Origin: Pseudopithomyces maydicus
Lineage: Eukaryota > Ascomycota > Dothideomycetes > Pleosporales > Didymosphaeriaceae
Length of the DNA: 64,000 nt
Reading direction: 5' to 3'
Assembly: GCA_026873275.1 (NCBI GenBank)
Contig: JANTUC010000007.1
Coordinates: forward strand, 1,302,001-1,366,000
The position numbers and the translations under genes are program-made. Shown here one piece after another: positions 36,463 through 48,231 of the stretch (positions within the stretch are counted from its first letter, which is position 1; each line of letters begins with the position of its first letter). A model generated the notes under the pieces. It was not told where the DNA came from. It ran no database searches and was given only the letters and a program-made list of their open reading frames with translations.

Positions 36463-37341
36463 ATGCCCGCCATCCAAACATTTCCTCGCAGTCCCATAGG
36501 TCCTCTGACCATTGATCCGTCCATGGCGCCCGACCATCCTCCTGCCCCGGCGCCCAATGGCTGGTCCCGTCCAAATGCCCACGCTGCCTCGCAGCAATCC
36601 AAAACATCACAGTACATCGACAAAATCACATCCGAGAACGAAAAGCTCAAGAGAGAGCTGAATGCCGAGCGTCTGGCGCGTGAAGAGGAGGCCAAGCGCG
36701 TATCTGCCGCACGCTCCAAAGCCGAAGACTCTCGTGCCGAACACCAACACCTACAGCTACTCGTCGACACAAACGCAAGGGCTTTGGAACGCAAGGACAG
36801 GAAGCTAGACGAGATGAAGGCTCAGCTTGATCAGGAGACTAAGAGAAGGAAGGCCGCGGATCAGAGAGCAGAAGAAGCTCTGAAGATGTTGGGAGACACA
36901 CGCTCCGAGACGCAGCGTCAGCTAGCCGCCGCCTACGAGCAAAAGCATCTCGCCGAAACAAACGCCGATACAGCCCGGGAGGGATACAAACGCATGACCG
37001 ACGGCTATGAGAAAAAGATAAAGCATATTGCCGATCAGATGAAGGAGCTGCGCCACAAGCAGTACGAGAATGCCGACAAGTTGAAGCGGCAACAGATCAT
37101 CAGCGACCAGCTGCAGCATGAACTTGCTCGTAAAGAGCGGACAGAGGACAAGATGGTTGATATGATGGGACACTACAAACGGGAACATCTGAAAGAGATG
37201 GATCATCTGACACACGAGGCCGAGCGCCTGCGCCTTGTTGTACCCGCTAAGGAGAAAGAGCTCGACACGCTGATACAACAAATGCAAGAAACAAAGGACA
37301 AGATGAAGTGGACCATGGCCCAGCACCAGCGCCAACTCTAG
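36463..37341 (+). CDS. SHE3: SHE3-like coiled-coil protein
   Basis: A single exon of 292 residues starts at the first in-frame ATG (36463); the frame is open to 36415 but only through a GTG. The N-terminal 60 residues are Pro-rich and disordered. From SQYIDKITSENEKLKREL (about residues 49-66) to the end, the protein is an almost continuous coiled coil, with a very characteristic middle block (RKAADQRAEEALKMLGDTR, about 130-148) and a C-terminal KMKWTMAQ. This matches the filamentous-fungal family annotated as SWI5-dependent HO expression protein 3. In yeast She3 links myosin V to mRNA cargo; whether the mould protein does the same is not shown by sequence. It could be mistaken for generic myosin-like coiled coil, but the block pattern argues against that. 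Confidence 0.82.
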   Translation: MPAIQTFPRSPIGPLTIDPSMAPDHPPAPAPNGWSRPNAHAASQQSKTSQYIDKITSENEKLKRELNAERLAREEEAKRVSAARSKAEDSRAEHQHLQLLVDTNARALERKDRKLDEMKAQLDQETKRRKAADQRAEEALKMLGDTRSETQRQLAAAYEQKHLAETNADTAREGYKRMTDGYEKKIKHIADQMKELRHKQYENADKLKRQQIISDQLQHELARKERTEDKMVDMMGHYKREHLKEMDHLTHEAERLRLVVPAKEKELDTLIQQMQETKDKMKWTMAQHQRQL

Positions 37342-39485
37342 GCCTTTTGCACTCTTTACGACCGTTATGATGACTTTGGGATAGAGCGAATCTGCACCAT
37401 ATTTCGACTGGCGTTGGTTACGAACGAGCATTTTGGGCGATCGGGCGCTATCTGGCTTTGCTTGTGATCCGAAGCGCCATGTATGGAGTTTTGCAATCCC
37501 CGCACCTGCTAGGCCTGTTTATTTTTCGAAAACCGTCGCCGGCACACATCCCGCAGGCTATGGACATATTCATTCTAAACGTCGTGTTGCGGACTTTTTA
37601 CTCGTTTCTTTATCATTCATCAAGCACACTATGCAGTGACTGGGGCGGCGCTGGATCCAACGGGAATTGATATTGCCGACCGCTCCTCGTCACTAAACCA
37701 TGAAGATGCATTCTTATGGTGGCCCTGGCACCTCTGCTAAGCCTCGTCTAGTGACTCATCACCCGTCCAGCTCCAGAGTCCCTGGACTGATGACTCACTA
37801 CCACATCCGCACGTCGTTGCTTTTCGCGAATTCTCCTTTTGCAAAGACGAGTCAAAAGTCTTTATTCGCAGAGGCCACGCACCTCACACTGTTAGTGCTT
37901 TTCGCTTGCACATAACCCTTGCTCTCCTCTCAACACCACAACGCCGCGTCGCCGCGTCACATCTCTGATGCCTACGAGGATCTTGCGTCATCCTCCTTCC
38001 AGTAAGACAGCACTCGTAAGCCTCGAGCATTAAAGTCAACGGGTGGTCACATATGGATAAGACGCGTATAACTTCCTCATTCTGAAGAACTGTGTACGGT
38101 GTTCGTGTCGGTGAAGATGATCGACAACGTAAGCCGTAGTCGGAATTTTGTAGTTTGGATCATGATTGGGAAAGTGAATAGTTAATCGGCTGACTGCATG
38201 TCGCGCTTGCAGATTGGCTTGGGCTGAGGAGAAATGGTAGGTATGGTGTACGGAGCTGGCGCTCCAATTAGGGAGGCTGGAGCATGGGAATAATACCGCA
38301 CGCCATGACGAATACAGTTCACCTAGAGATTAATTGCAGACGCTGACAATGCATGGCTTCACCATGCGTGCGTGTATTGCCAGGTGACCATGTGCCATAT
38401 CAACAAGAGAGACCAAACAGCCTTAGGTGTGCGAAATCGGGAATCAGACAACAACGGCCAAACGAGAAATCAAAGTTTTCAACGAAGGGAAAGAGGAAGC
38501 CGCGTGGGACCATGGACGGATGGGCACAAGCTCACAGAAAGTTGCCTGAAGCGCTCCAGTACTAGCGTGTCAGAGGGATGTTAGCCAGGACGCAATGCAT
38601 GTATGAATCACAACCCTATCCTACACAGCCTCTCCTATTGACATGCTTGTTTCGAGCATGGCTCTCCATTCGCACGTGGTCTTGTCAAGAAGCGAATGGC
38701 GTGTGCTCTTGCGTAAAGGTATAAGTAGCCAAGTCATTAAGCTCACCAGGCCGCATCATCACCGCTGCAAACAGGTCGATATTCTCTACGAGGTATACGC
38801 AACACTGGGCAGGACAACGTGTGTAGCAGCACCAAAATTGTATAATCGGACACAAGGCCACGACTGCACTGCGTAATACCTTGACTAGTTGCCCTTTTCT
38901 CTGCTTATATATCTTGCACCACTCCTTTGTTTGCGACCATCGTCCACCATTCACATCATGAGGTCATCCGGAATATCCATGCCGAGTGCTCTTCCACAGG
39001 GGTACAAAAAAGGGTACTTGTCGGGATACGAACCGGACAAGGCGGCAGAACAATACAAAACATCTTTTCGCCACCATAACCCCAACGTGCCAACGGGTGG
39101 ATCTAGGAAACTGGATCAAGCCAGGCAGCAAACTCGAGAACAGTCTCAATCCAGATCCGAAGTATCCTCGGCCCATTTCGTAGACTCAGAAGGGAAACAG
39201 AAGTATGCTGGCTGGCTTCTTATCTCTATCTTGTCCGCTAACCAGAAATAGATCAATTATCCATTCGGCTCTGTCGTCATTGAAATCGAAAGCCAAGCGT
39301 CTCTCCTTGTCACCTTCGACGAAAGACGCCACAACAGTTACAGATGGTGAGGAAAGGCACGGATGAGGGAGGGGGGGGGGGGGGGGGGGGAAAGGGAATC
39401 ATCATATATTGCCCCGGTTAGAAAGAGAAGCTTTGTGACATAGGAAAAGATGAGTGTATAGCTCTATATGTACCAGAATAAAATG
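37342..39485. other. 2.1-kb intergenic region, no supported gene
   Basis: Only short unconvincing frames are present. The longest (38889-39251, plus) has no signal peptide cleavage context, domain or splice continuity that I recognise. It ends with a 20-G run at 39371-39390 just beyond the 3' end of the complex I subunit gene. Confidence 0.45.
39371..39390 (+). repeat. G20 homopolymer
   Basis: Twenty consecutive G residues, preceded by GAGGGA and followed by AAAGGG. It lies about 95 bp beyond the stop codon of the minus-strand complex I gene. Length is likely unreliable. Confidence 0.9.
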
Positions 39486-40208
39486 TTAAACCGATGCTAC
39501 ACCCTTGGCGGGCCATCTCCGGTTAGACGGACCAGGACCAGCGGGATCTGAGAATCGCTCCCACGGCTGCTCCGACTTGATGTCATCGTCCCGCAGCGCC
39601 TGCAGCTTTCGCTCGTTGTCCTCGTATGCCTCCCTCTTGAATTTGTCGATTACCTTTTCCATGCTGTTGACCTGGCCGGCCGGGACGTTGAAGGGCGAGC
39701 CTTGGTTCATGATTCTGCGAAAGATTAGGCGGAAGGACAGCACGGGGTTGCAGGGCACACACTCGGGGAACTTCATCTGCACATGGTCCTGAGGTGCCGA
39801 CTTGATGAAAAGCACGCGGTCGGCACCCGCCTGCTCAACCATGCTGGTGTGCAGAGCGTTCCTCTCGGCGTACTTTTCGGTAGCCTCCGTGTAGCGATTG
39901 ATCAGACGGGTGAGAACGGGCGGGGCGTCGGGGTCGGAGCGCGAGACGGCGTAGAGGCCGGCGAGTATGGGGACTGAGGCAATGGGAATCCAGAAGCCTA
40001 GCTGCACGGCCAATTGGGTCAGTATATGTTGCAACAGTGGACAGGTATGACGGCTTGGGGCCCGCAAGGGGGTTTGACGCACGCCCATGGACTCGTTGAC
40101 GGGCTCGCTGTGGTGGTGCTCGTCGTGGGCGTATCGGCGCTGCTGGCGCAGAGGCGAGACGCGGCCCTTTCTGGCCGCCGTGGTCGTTGCCCTTCGGAAA
40201 GACTGCAT
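39486..40208 (-). CDS. Mitochondrial complex I subunit, 17.8 kDa type
   Basis: Exons 40208-40083, 40001-39763 and 39714-39486 give 197 residues. The start is the ATG at 40208; the frame is open slightly further only through TTG. The N-terminus (MQSFRRATTTAARKGRVSP) is a basic mitochondrial presequence. It is followed by a His-rich stretch, one transmembrane helix (LGFWIPIASVPILAGLYAV) and the conserved block KYAERNALHTSMVEQAGADR ending in KFPE, as in the fungal NADH:ubiquinone oxidoreductase 17.8 kDa subunit, an inner-membrane accessory protein. Both introns (81 and 48 nt) are multiples of three without stops, so an unspliced reading also stays open; family continuity (KFPE joined to IMNQGSPFNVPAGQ) supports splicing. 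Confidence 0.9.
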   Translation of the reverse strand: MQSFRRATTTAARKGRVSPLRQQRRYAHDEHHHSEPVNESMGVRQTPLRAPSRHTCPLLQHILTQLAVQLGFWIPIASVPILAGLYAVSRSDPDAPPVLTRLINRYTEATEKYAERNALHTSMVEQAGADRVLFIKSAPQDHVQMKFPECVPCNPVLSFRLIFRRIMNQGSPFNVPAGQVNSMEKVIDKFKREAYEDNERKLQALRDDDIKSEQPWERFSDPAGPGPSNRRWPAKGVASV

Positions 40209-40846
40209 TGTGTCGCGGGGCGGGTTTGTGGTACTCAAGAGAGCGGAGAGCGGAGGAGGGATAGAGATCTTGAACCTCGCAATGCGACCATGGACGACAC
40301 TGGAGCTTCGCAGGTGCCAATTCCCTTTGCGTGTTAGCGCCTGCTGCTGGCTTGGCGACCTCTATCACCACCACCACCTCCGCCTCTACCACCACCACTC
40401 CCTCCTCCTCCCTTTGCCATACGTCCAAAACCATATGCCTACACGCACCTGTGCCCGCAGCCCCTGATCGCGACATACGCTATCACGGCCGAACCCCGAC
40501 CTGCCACAGTGCCACAGTGCCACAGTACCGCCTTCGCCAGCCACTCGTGCCCCATTGTGAATCGCTGTGTTTCCCCTACCCGGTCAATACAGGTCACGAG
40601 CAGCGCGGTACACTTCAACAAAGTCAAAACTTTTGATTTGTCTATCTAAACCAAGTCGTGCAAACAAGCAGCCACTGTGAAAATGCTTCATCGACTCCGA
40701 GTATATGCAGAGAACTTCCCCAATGCCGAGAAACTAACCATCCACACACCAGTATGTCCATCGTACTTGTCGAAAAAGGTTCCACACTGAGCCAAGGATG
40801 AAGGAAAGTTGCAAGTTCAACAACCCGTCAGACCCAAAAAGCTCTC
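40209..40846. other. Intergenic region
   Basis: 638 bp between two minus-strand genes, upstream of the complex I subunit. It has CCACCACC/CTCC-rich stretches at about 40365-40420 and four imperfect TGCCACAG units at 40500-40530. No gene is seen. Confidence 0.5.
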
Positions 40847-41072
40847 TTAGTTGACGGGAGTACCGCACGTAGGGCAGCACTTTCCGGGTATCACCCAGAC
40901 AGTCTGCCCACGCTCAAGACATGCCGGGCAGCGACGTCCTGGCACCTGTAACGAGAGTCAGCATTCATCTACATCCAATACACTGTTTTTAACTCACAGG
41001 CACAGTCGTGACACCGTCCATATCGTACATGGAGGGCACCGTCGCCTTTTCGCTGGGAATTTGCTGGCACAT
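40847..41072 (-). CDS. 57-residue zinc-ribbon-like small protein
   Basis: Two exons, 41072-40998 (25 codons from MCQQIPSEKATVPSMYDMDG) and 40945-40847 (32 codons plus stop), are joined in phase 0 across a 52-nt intron (donor GTGAGT, branch GCTGAC, acceptor TTACAG). The second exon has two CxxC knuckles, CPAC and CCPTC, 18 residues apart around an ERGQTVWVIPGK strand, the layout of a small zinc ribbon. There is no signal peptide. The frame remains open upstream to 41240, so a longer N-terminus is possible. It resembles small conserved proteins of filamentous fungi, but I cannot name a function. Confidence 0.68.
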
Positions 41073-44000
41073 GGTGTTTCGTGTCGAGTAAAGGCCGGTA
41101 GACGAGTAGAGTGGTTTGAACTGAAGGCAGTCGGTGCTGTCTTCATCGTGGGGGGCAGGCACATCTTTATACCACATGACGGACACTTCTCCGTGTCGTA
41201 CATAGACTGTTCCTCTGTACACTTTCGTGCCCGACCACAATTACGGTTTCGATTCATGGGTCCCCTGTGCACGGCACTACAATGCACGTCGCCAGCGGCT
41301 CTGTGTACATTTTTCTTCTCTCAATTCTCGGACCGGCACCGTACGTCATGCAGCAAACCGACTACCAAGAGAACAAGTGGGAATTATGTGGCACCACGTT
41401 TGATCTGTCCATGCGTCGCGCATCCGACAACATGCCTGCACAGGCGAGAGAACGGAGAGCGAGATCCTTTGGCCATCAGCTTGCTTTTTCACGGAAAAGC
41501 AATCTGCCGGCTGAACTTCCAGCTGCTTCACGGCAGCAAATCATGCCCTAAGAAATCCTCCGAATGGTCTAGTTGGATCGGAGCATATTCCACGAACCGG
41601 CAGGGTCCCATTGCCCAAGCCGTAGGTAAATTCGAATCTTGCGTACCAAGAGCTTCCCATTCCACAGTATTTTATCGCGTGAAATTGTTTCTGCATGACA
41701 TTCCTTACCTGGAGACTACTGCAAGAGTGCGCACTTCCGATTGGTCCGATTGCTGTTGCATGCTGTGTCGAATTGCCTAGATTATCACACACTGATCCGC
41801 GAAGAGTAATCGAATTTTACCTTCACTCCATATTGGACCTGCCCGTCGATCATCTTCCGTATCGGGAAAACTCGGACCTCCCTCATCGTTCAACCTGATC
41901 GTTGGCTGTATCATATACGCTAGGATGAATCTTTCGCGGGCCTTGCGGGCCGAAGAGACAGCTGAGTGCGATCGGCGCCAAGTCATCGGACGCTATTGTA
42001 CGACAAAGACCATCTCTGCTTCACAAAAAAAAATGAAAACGCAACGGACGCCGTTATGATGCATGCTAATTTCTTTACCGTCTGTATTCAGGCTTTTGGG
42101 TCTGCTGCAGCCTTTCTTCATGCGCGACCAGTCTTCGCTACTGTACACTGTTGGGACGCGGTACGACAATTACGCATGGTGTCTCTGCATTTCTCCATGC
42201 AATATCCTGAATCACTCATCGGTATGACTTGTCTTGGCCGATATAAGTCGTATCTGTTTCGCCTCAGCACCGAATGGGTCCTGGCATGTTCTGCACACTC
42301 TCGATGCACGATACACTCCTGATATCTGTAGGGCCGCTAACAATTTCATTTGCGGCCGATTAATATCTTGTGGAATGAAGGCGACTTTTGCCTACCTCCC
42401 ATGCCCATATACACCGCGAGGAGACAGTCCTGCAATATACTGTAAAGACAAGTCAACGTGCCGAGGACTGCGGCGAATTCAAATCGTCAATACTACAGTA
42501 TAGACGAAAGAATTACAATAATCAATCATTTGTTTCTCTTTTCTTCTCATCAAGCTGTGATCCAAGACCAAGTTTTCACGACGAGAAACAGCCCAGGCAT
42601 GTGACATCGCAGCGGTCTCTACAATGGTCATCTGGTGTGCTTTCAAGAGTGAAGTCCGATTTACATATTGTAGCCGCGGGTGCCGTTCTTTCCGATCATC
42701 GCACCATCCACCTATCCTAACGTCGAGATCTGTCGTGTACTTAAACGTTGCATAAGGAGCAACAGAGGACTTGTGATTATACACAGTAAACCAAGGTCGA
42801 CTGGTGTACTGGATTCTCAATAGCTTTGAAGTACCTCTTGTCCTGGAGGGTCTTTGCATCTATTGGAAGTCATAGGGTTGCATCTTCTTTGATGCCTTGA
42901 TGTATGTTCACTTGAACCATCCTGTGATTCCGCGATTTTCCGAACCCTTGTTGGAACGAACAATCCAAACAATTATTGAAGGACGTGTTCAATCCACACA
43001 TATCGCACTACTGTATCTATAAAGTCTAGTCCCATCGCAACAGTACCTTCGATAGATTCTATCAAACACTCAATCGGCCAGGAGACGCCTGCGGTGTAGA
43101 AACTGTGCACGCATGATGATGTTGCAATCGGAATTCCTTCAGTACTCGAAAATAGCTTCTCAACCTGCAGTGGCTAAGTATTTTCTACTCAGCAATTACC
43201 CTGTTTGTTCTGTGGATCATATGATGATACCACGCTCAGGCAATTTAATGCATGCCAAGCACACATCCAAGTACACTCTCGTTTCACATCTTCGATACCG
43301 ACTATGTCCAAGGTGCCTACCAATACTACCCTAGCCCGATCTTTCGAGATTTCTAATATGTCTGTATTAGTATATTAATTTTATGGTTTGAAACTCGTGC
43401 ACCAGACGTGGAGTCAGGTATACACAAGTATATTTTGCTCGGGAGCCTCTCCCCAACAACAATGTGAAGAAATGCATGGTGCGACGTTCAACCCTTGTCA
43501 TATTGTTCGTGTGTACAAGATATCTTTTGCATGTATCGGTGACGGCAAAATTCTGTGACAATCGTTCACACCCCCGAGGCCATACGATCGGCATTGCTAG
43601 TAAATTTTTCTTGTGTTTATGTGTTACGTGATATGCACAACAAGTTGACATGGCTCAAATTCCCGAACAAGAACCTCAATACTCCGGCCACCTGTGGCTC
43701 AATCAGTCATGCATGCGTGGAACGTGCATACCCTGACTCATACCAATCCAAGGATTTGTAGAGTCAAGACTTGCCTCTGCAGTTCTTCTGATTGTGAATA
43801 CTGACCTAAGATCCTGATCATTGATCGTACATGCTAGTTCAGCATCCCGGACCCTGGCAAAGCCGTTCGTACGACCATATTCGAAACAATCTCACACCCG
43901 GGCGCTTGAAAACGCATCGTTGTGCTACAGGGCATGCACATCATAATTCGTCAAGGTGTTTCATGCCGTGGGATCTCACTATCCTTGGTAGTTGCTCGCT

Positions 44001-45353
44001 TGTACTACCGCCACTCACGTGGCCACCAGGTCCTCGCTGTGATCTGCAAGTCAATAGGAAATATCTCAACAGATGTTGTGGTTCCAAAACGTCGGTACCC
44101 ATGCTTATTATAGGCAGACCGAAAAATAATACGTACAGCGTTGCTTCGGATGGCAAAACGGTATATTTGTTGAAAGAAAGTTCGCTCCTTGATGTTCCTG
44201 GATTCGGATACATGTTGGTTTAGACCTCTACAGTAAGCTAGAGAAGCAATATTGCATGTTGCAGGTTCACTTTCAGGCTTCCCGATGATCTCCCCGCATA
44301 GCAATTGCCCTCAAACGTATTGAGTCTCGACTGCGTAACTGGCTACTCCCACTGTGCTGTACCCTATTTCTTTACTAGTTACATGCGTATACAGCCTACG
44401 CGTTGAGCTTGGTTGGGGGATTTAATAATTCCACTGTATTGGCAACGATGAAAGCCTAGACTTTCATCTGTATGCGTAGATGTGTTGGGAAAGGTAGTTC
44501 TCAGTGATCACTACGTACGGATAGGCTATGACACTCCCTATCACTGACGTGACGGATTGTGTGATATGTTGTTCATGTAACTGAACCTCGCAATTACCAA
44601 CGAGCGGGATCCGAAGAATCTAGCCTGCAGTGACACGGACAGCGTATTGGCATCTAGCGTGCAATTTAGATGCACTTCGGGGGTCTGCCATATCACTTCT
44701 GTGTATCGTATAGGGGTTGGCTGATGACCAAACTACGTGAAACCACCGCTAGACGATTACCTGTCCATCAACCGAAGGGGAAAGGCGGTCCACAATCACT
44801 CTTGTGCTGCTCTAGCAAGTCACTAGTGCTCATGTCACTGGCGAGGCAGACCATGCCATTTCATGGCCGCAGAGAGGTGTCAAATCTTCGTCAAAACACC
44901 TCGCTCAAGCAGTCACATATTAGCCCTGCATATAAAATGCAAACAGGATACCTCATATACGCATGTGATGCTCACCGTTGAGGTAACAGTAGGGAATAGA
45001 CTCGAGCACACATGCCACCGATGCACACATCAAATAAACCTAAGATATAGTTGCTAAGGTTTACTATGCCCACTACTACCACTCCAGCTCGTTCCGTGTT
45101 TGCTGGAGTGCCGCTGACTTGAGAAACGCACTGGATGCCTGTGCTGTTGATGTCTGTGTCCATGTCCTAGACTTGCTCCTCGATGCACCCGAAGACCGAC
45201 AGGGAAGAACTATAGTTCACGGATCAGTATTCATTCCCCTAGTCCAGGATACAGAGCGAAACAGGGACCAGGCCCAAATCCCGGCTCGTGACGTCGCGAT
45301 ACGAATAGAGGCGCAGTTGAATCCAGCACACGATGTGGAGCTGTTTTCACGCC
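41073..45353. other. 4.3-kb gene-poor region
   Basis: Base composition is ordinary (not RIPed; CA and TG are common), yet no frame shows a domain, signal peptide with Cys pattern, or splice-linked coding continuity. Frames such as 40851-41780 plus and 43831-44223 plus look like chance ORFs. I saw no LTR, terminal inverted repeat or tRNA. Confidence 0.45.
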
Positions 45354-48231
45354 TTAACTGACCGTCTTCTTAATTCTGACCAGTAGGACGCCGCGAGAGG
45401 TCACGCCGTTAGAGTCATAGAGATGAAGCATGCGAATCCCGGATTGCAAGCGATCGAGCCGGAAGCAAGCCCACGCCGCGAGATCATCACTGATGCGCTC
45501 ATCGTCCATGATTTTGAATCTACAAATGACTCGAGTCAGCTGACATACTTCAACCATCAATTGGCAAAGGAGATATAGAAACAAGAACAATCAGTCTTTT
45601 CGATGCCGATACGCCTCACGCCGGAGATAGGCGTAAGCAGCGACTGGAATCACACAAAGCACTGTTGAAATTGGCGGGAAAATCGAAGATGATGCGTAGA
45701 CGAAAAGTCGAAGATGTAAGTAGCCGTGGCCTCGGAAAGAATATAGCAGGGTTATGCACGTTTTCGCGACACCAATATGCTTGACCCCAGTATTGTGTCA
45801 CTGTCACATCGAACAACCGAGAGGGCGTCATGCGCCCGCGCCTCCTAGGTTGATGATGCTGTAGCTAGCACCGTAATTCGTTACCTTTCTTGACGTGGCA
45901 TGCAGGTCTGAGGCCAGCATGATAGAAAGTGTCGCATGGTGGCACGATAGACCCGTTGCATTGTCACAAGTTGGCAGCGGCAGTGTAGTGTTCAGGACAT
46001 GCAAAGCAAACGAGTGGTAGAAAGGACTTACCGAACAAACGTTAGCTCCTCTGTCACTCCTGTAACACTCTTGAACTCGATTAATTCACGGCCAAAATCT
46101 GGATTTGGTGTTCTTTGTGTCTTGGTCTTCTTTTTGAAGTCCCCCTTGTTGCTTGCGCCGCCACCCGGTATGGGCTCGCCCTGGCCTTCTTCGGGCTTCT
46201 CTACGTGCAATTCAATCTTGACGTAGGGCTTAAAATCTCTCGGGTCATCTTCCTCGGGTGGTAATGGGATGTTTTGGCCGGCTAGAAACTCAATGCTGAG
46301 GTCAAGATTGTGGTGCGGAACCGCGTCCTTTGAAGTAGTCCCGGAGCTGGTGCTTCGATAACCCTCAGGCTTCAACACCCATCCTGCCGTGCCTGCAAAC
46401 ATAGCTTCATTCTGCATCATGCCACCATCCCAACGTTGCCAGTTGAGAGCTACTATCTGCACACCTTGGCGCCAGAAAATGGCTGGGTTAAGATTAGACG
46501 AGGTGACGCGGAGACCTTTCGGGTATGCGCGCATAAAGAAGTTCTTATTGTGCTTGAAAAGAGCTGCAGGGCTTGTCTCATGAACTTCCATCAACGTATT
46601 TTCCGACAAGGAGAATACGTGTGTGGGAATGTTTGCTTCTATGGACGGGTTAGTATGCACTGGAAAAATCACAAGTTTTCAGGACAGCAGCCATGGTCAA
46701 TCTCTGGGACATGCATGCTAGTTGAGCTAAAAAGGAAAGCGAAATGGTCGACGGAAATATTTTTACCCTCCATGGGTAATCATAGGGCGACAACAACGGC
46801 AGGCTTAATGAGGACTCACCGGGAACGTCCAATCCTTTGTAATGATAACCTCCAAAGTAGACGCCTAGTTTTGACAATGCATCAATTACCTTAGGCTTCG
46901 GTGCAGTGGGTTTTTCTGCGACATCGTCCGACGAATCTGAAGTGTTGTCAGACTGAGCAGATTGATTGCTTTGAGCGGGGGTTAATCCAGCAGGCGCTTG
47001 AAGGGGCGTGGGCTTCGCGGCTGGAAAAGCCGACTTTTGGCTCACGCGTTTCACCTTGACCAGAATCTTGTTTTCCAGATCTTTCAATGTTGGTAGCTTA
47101 GTGTCTTCAGAGCTGTGAGAAGGATCTAGTGGCAGATCTACTAGCATGCCTCTCCAGTATTCTGTCATGAGTTCCACCATGACCTCCTGCTGCTCCGGGC
47201 TCGTATGCACTTCTAGACTGACAATCAACGGAAGGTTCGAGGAAACAAATGCATAGTCCCGGATGGTGGCGCAAACGTCTCGAAACGTCATTTCCTTGGT
47301 CAAGGTATAGCCTGAATTTGATTAGCTGTGTTTTTATATTGGGCTTCTGCATTGCACATGTTGCGGTAGCGTCGAGAGTTCGTTCGTGCGCACGGTAGGT
47401 GCGTTGTAACAATAGGGAGGACTGTACCATGAAGAACCCTAGGCTCTGCCCTAGTCGAGGTATTCGACCGCCATGGGGCAATTTTCTGCTCTCCGAGCGG
47501 CTGCGGCTGTGGGGAAGCTTCTTTCTTCTCTTCTGGAGGGGGCGATGCCTTGCGTCCAAATCGGAGCTCCAATCGCTTACGCAGGCTTTTCTTTTCCTTC
47601 TTGGGCTTGTCCTTGACCTCACTTCGGCTTGTTTCAGCCTCATTCTCCGAGCTGGAGCTTGATGGCGGCTCTCCATCCCATACATCGACCTCGACGCAAC
47701 GGCAACCTCGAAGCAGCACCTAGTGGGGTCAGCAGCATGGCCTCCAGCCGTGATGTGTTCAAATACATTCTTGTAGGCGTCGACACTGGCAGCGCTTGCA
47801 AGCTGATTGCCAGTCAGATATGTGTTGTGGCTCGAGGAAATGTAGTAATTGGATATTGGCCACGACTCGTCTGCAGGCTCGGCAGGCTTCATGACATTGC
47901 CAGCGCCACTCGTGAAATAGTTGGCGAAGTGGGCGAATGAGCCGTCGCCGAGAATCTCGGCGTCGACGGCTGGGGCATGCTGCTCACTGGCAAGCCACTG
48001 GGCGAGTCCATCCTTGGTCCCTAGCTTATACTTCTGCCCGACCTCTTCGTAGAGCGTCTTTAGGTATTTGGTGAGCGTGTCGGTCAGGGACTCGACGGTC
48101 CTGGCCTTCTGAGCGTCGGCCGCAGTGCCGCCTCCGGCCTGGAGCTCAGGCTTGTCTGTCTTGGGAACGCCGAGCTTGGAGTCTTTGGTCGAAGGGAGAG
48201 GTGTCGGGTGGTTGGCGAGCGGGGCCGCCAT
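45354..48231 (-). CDS. PLC1: Phosphoinositide-specific phospholipase C
   Basis: Five exons: 48231-47767, 47719-47428, 47311-46820, 46638-46032 and 45519-45354, giving 673 residues. Introns are 47, 116, 181 and 512 nt. The enzyme hydrolyses PIP2 to IP3 and diacylglycerol. PI-PLC-X begins with ISNYYISSSHNTYLTGNQ (catalytic His about 135), then RGCRCVEVDVWDG across the first junction and the FVSSNLPLIVSLEVH strand. A long acidic/basic linker interrupts X and Y; PI-PLC-Y carries ALFKHNKNFFMRAYPKGLR and NPAIFWRQGVQIVALNWQ; a C2 domain follows, ending AAWACFRLDRLQSGIRMLHL. There is no PH domain, as in small fungal PLCs. Exon junctions were set by family continuity. It is divergent from the cupin gene, 597 bp apart. 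Confidence 0.93.

Noticed and set aside
35863..36597. 244-residue minus-strand ORF upstream of and into the SHE3-like gene
   Set aside because: It runs through the (GGA)n microsatellite and opposite the real coding region; low-complexity Ser/Arg output, no domain.
38889..39251. 120-residue ORF that begins with a hydrophobic stretch
   Set aside because: The hydrophobic start could be a signal peptide, but the rest shows no cysteine pattern, domain or splice continuity; not enough to call a gene.
40851..41780. 309-residue plus-strand ORF opposite the zinc-ribbon gene
   Set aside because: Composition is not protein-like, and it overlaps the better-supported spliced minus-strand gene.
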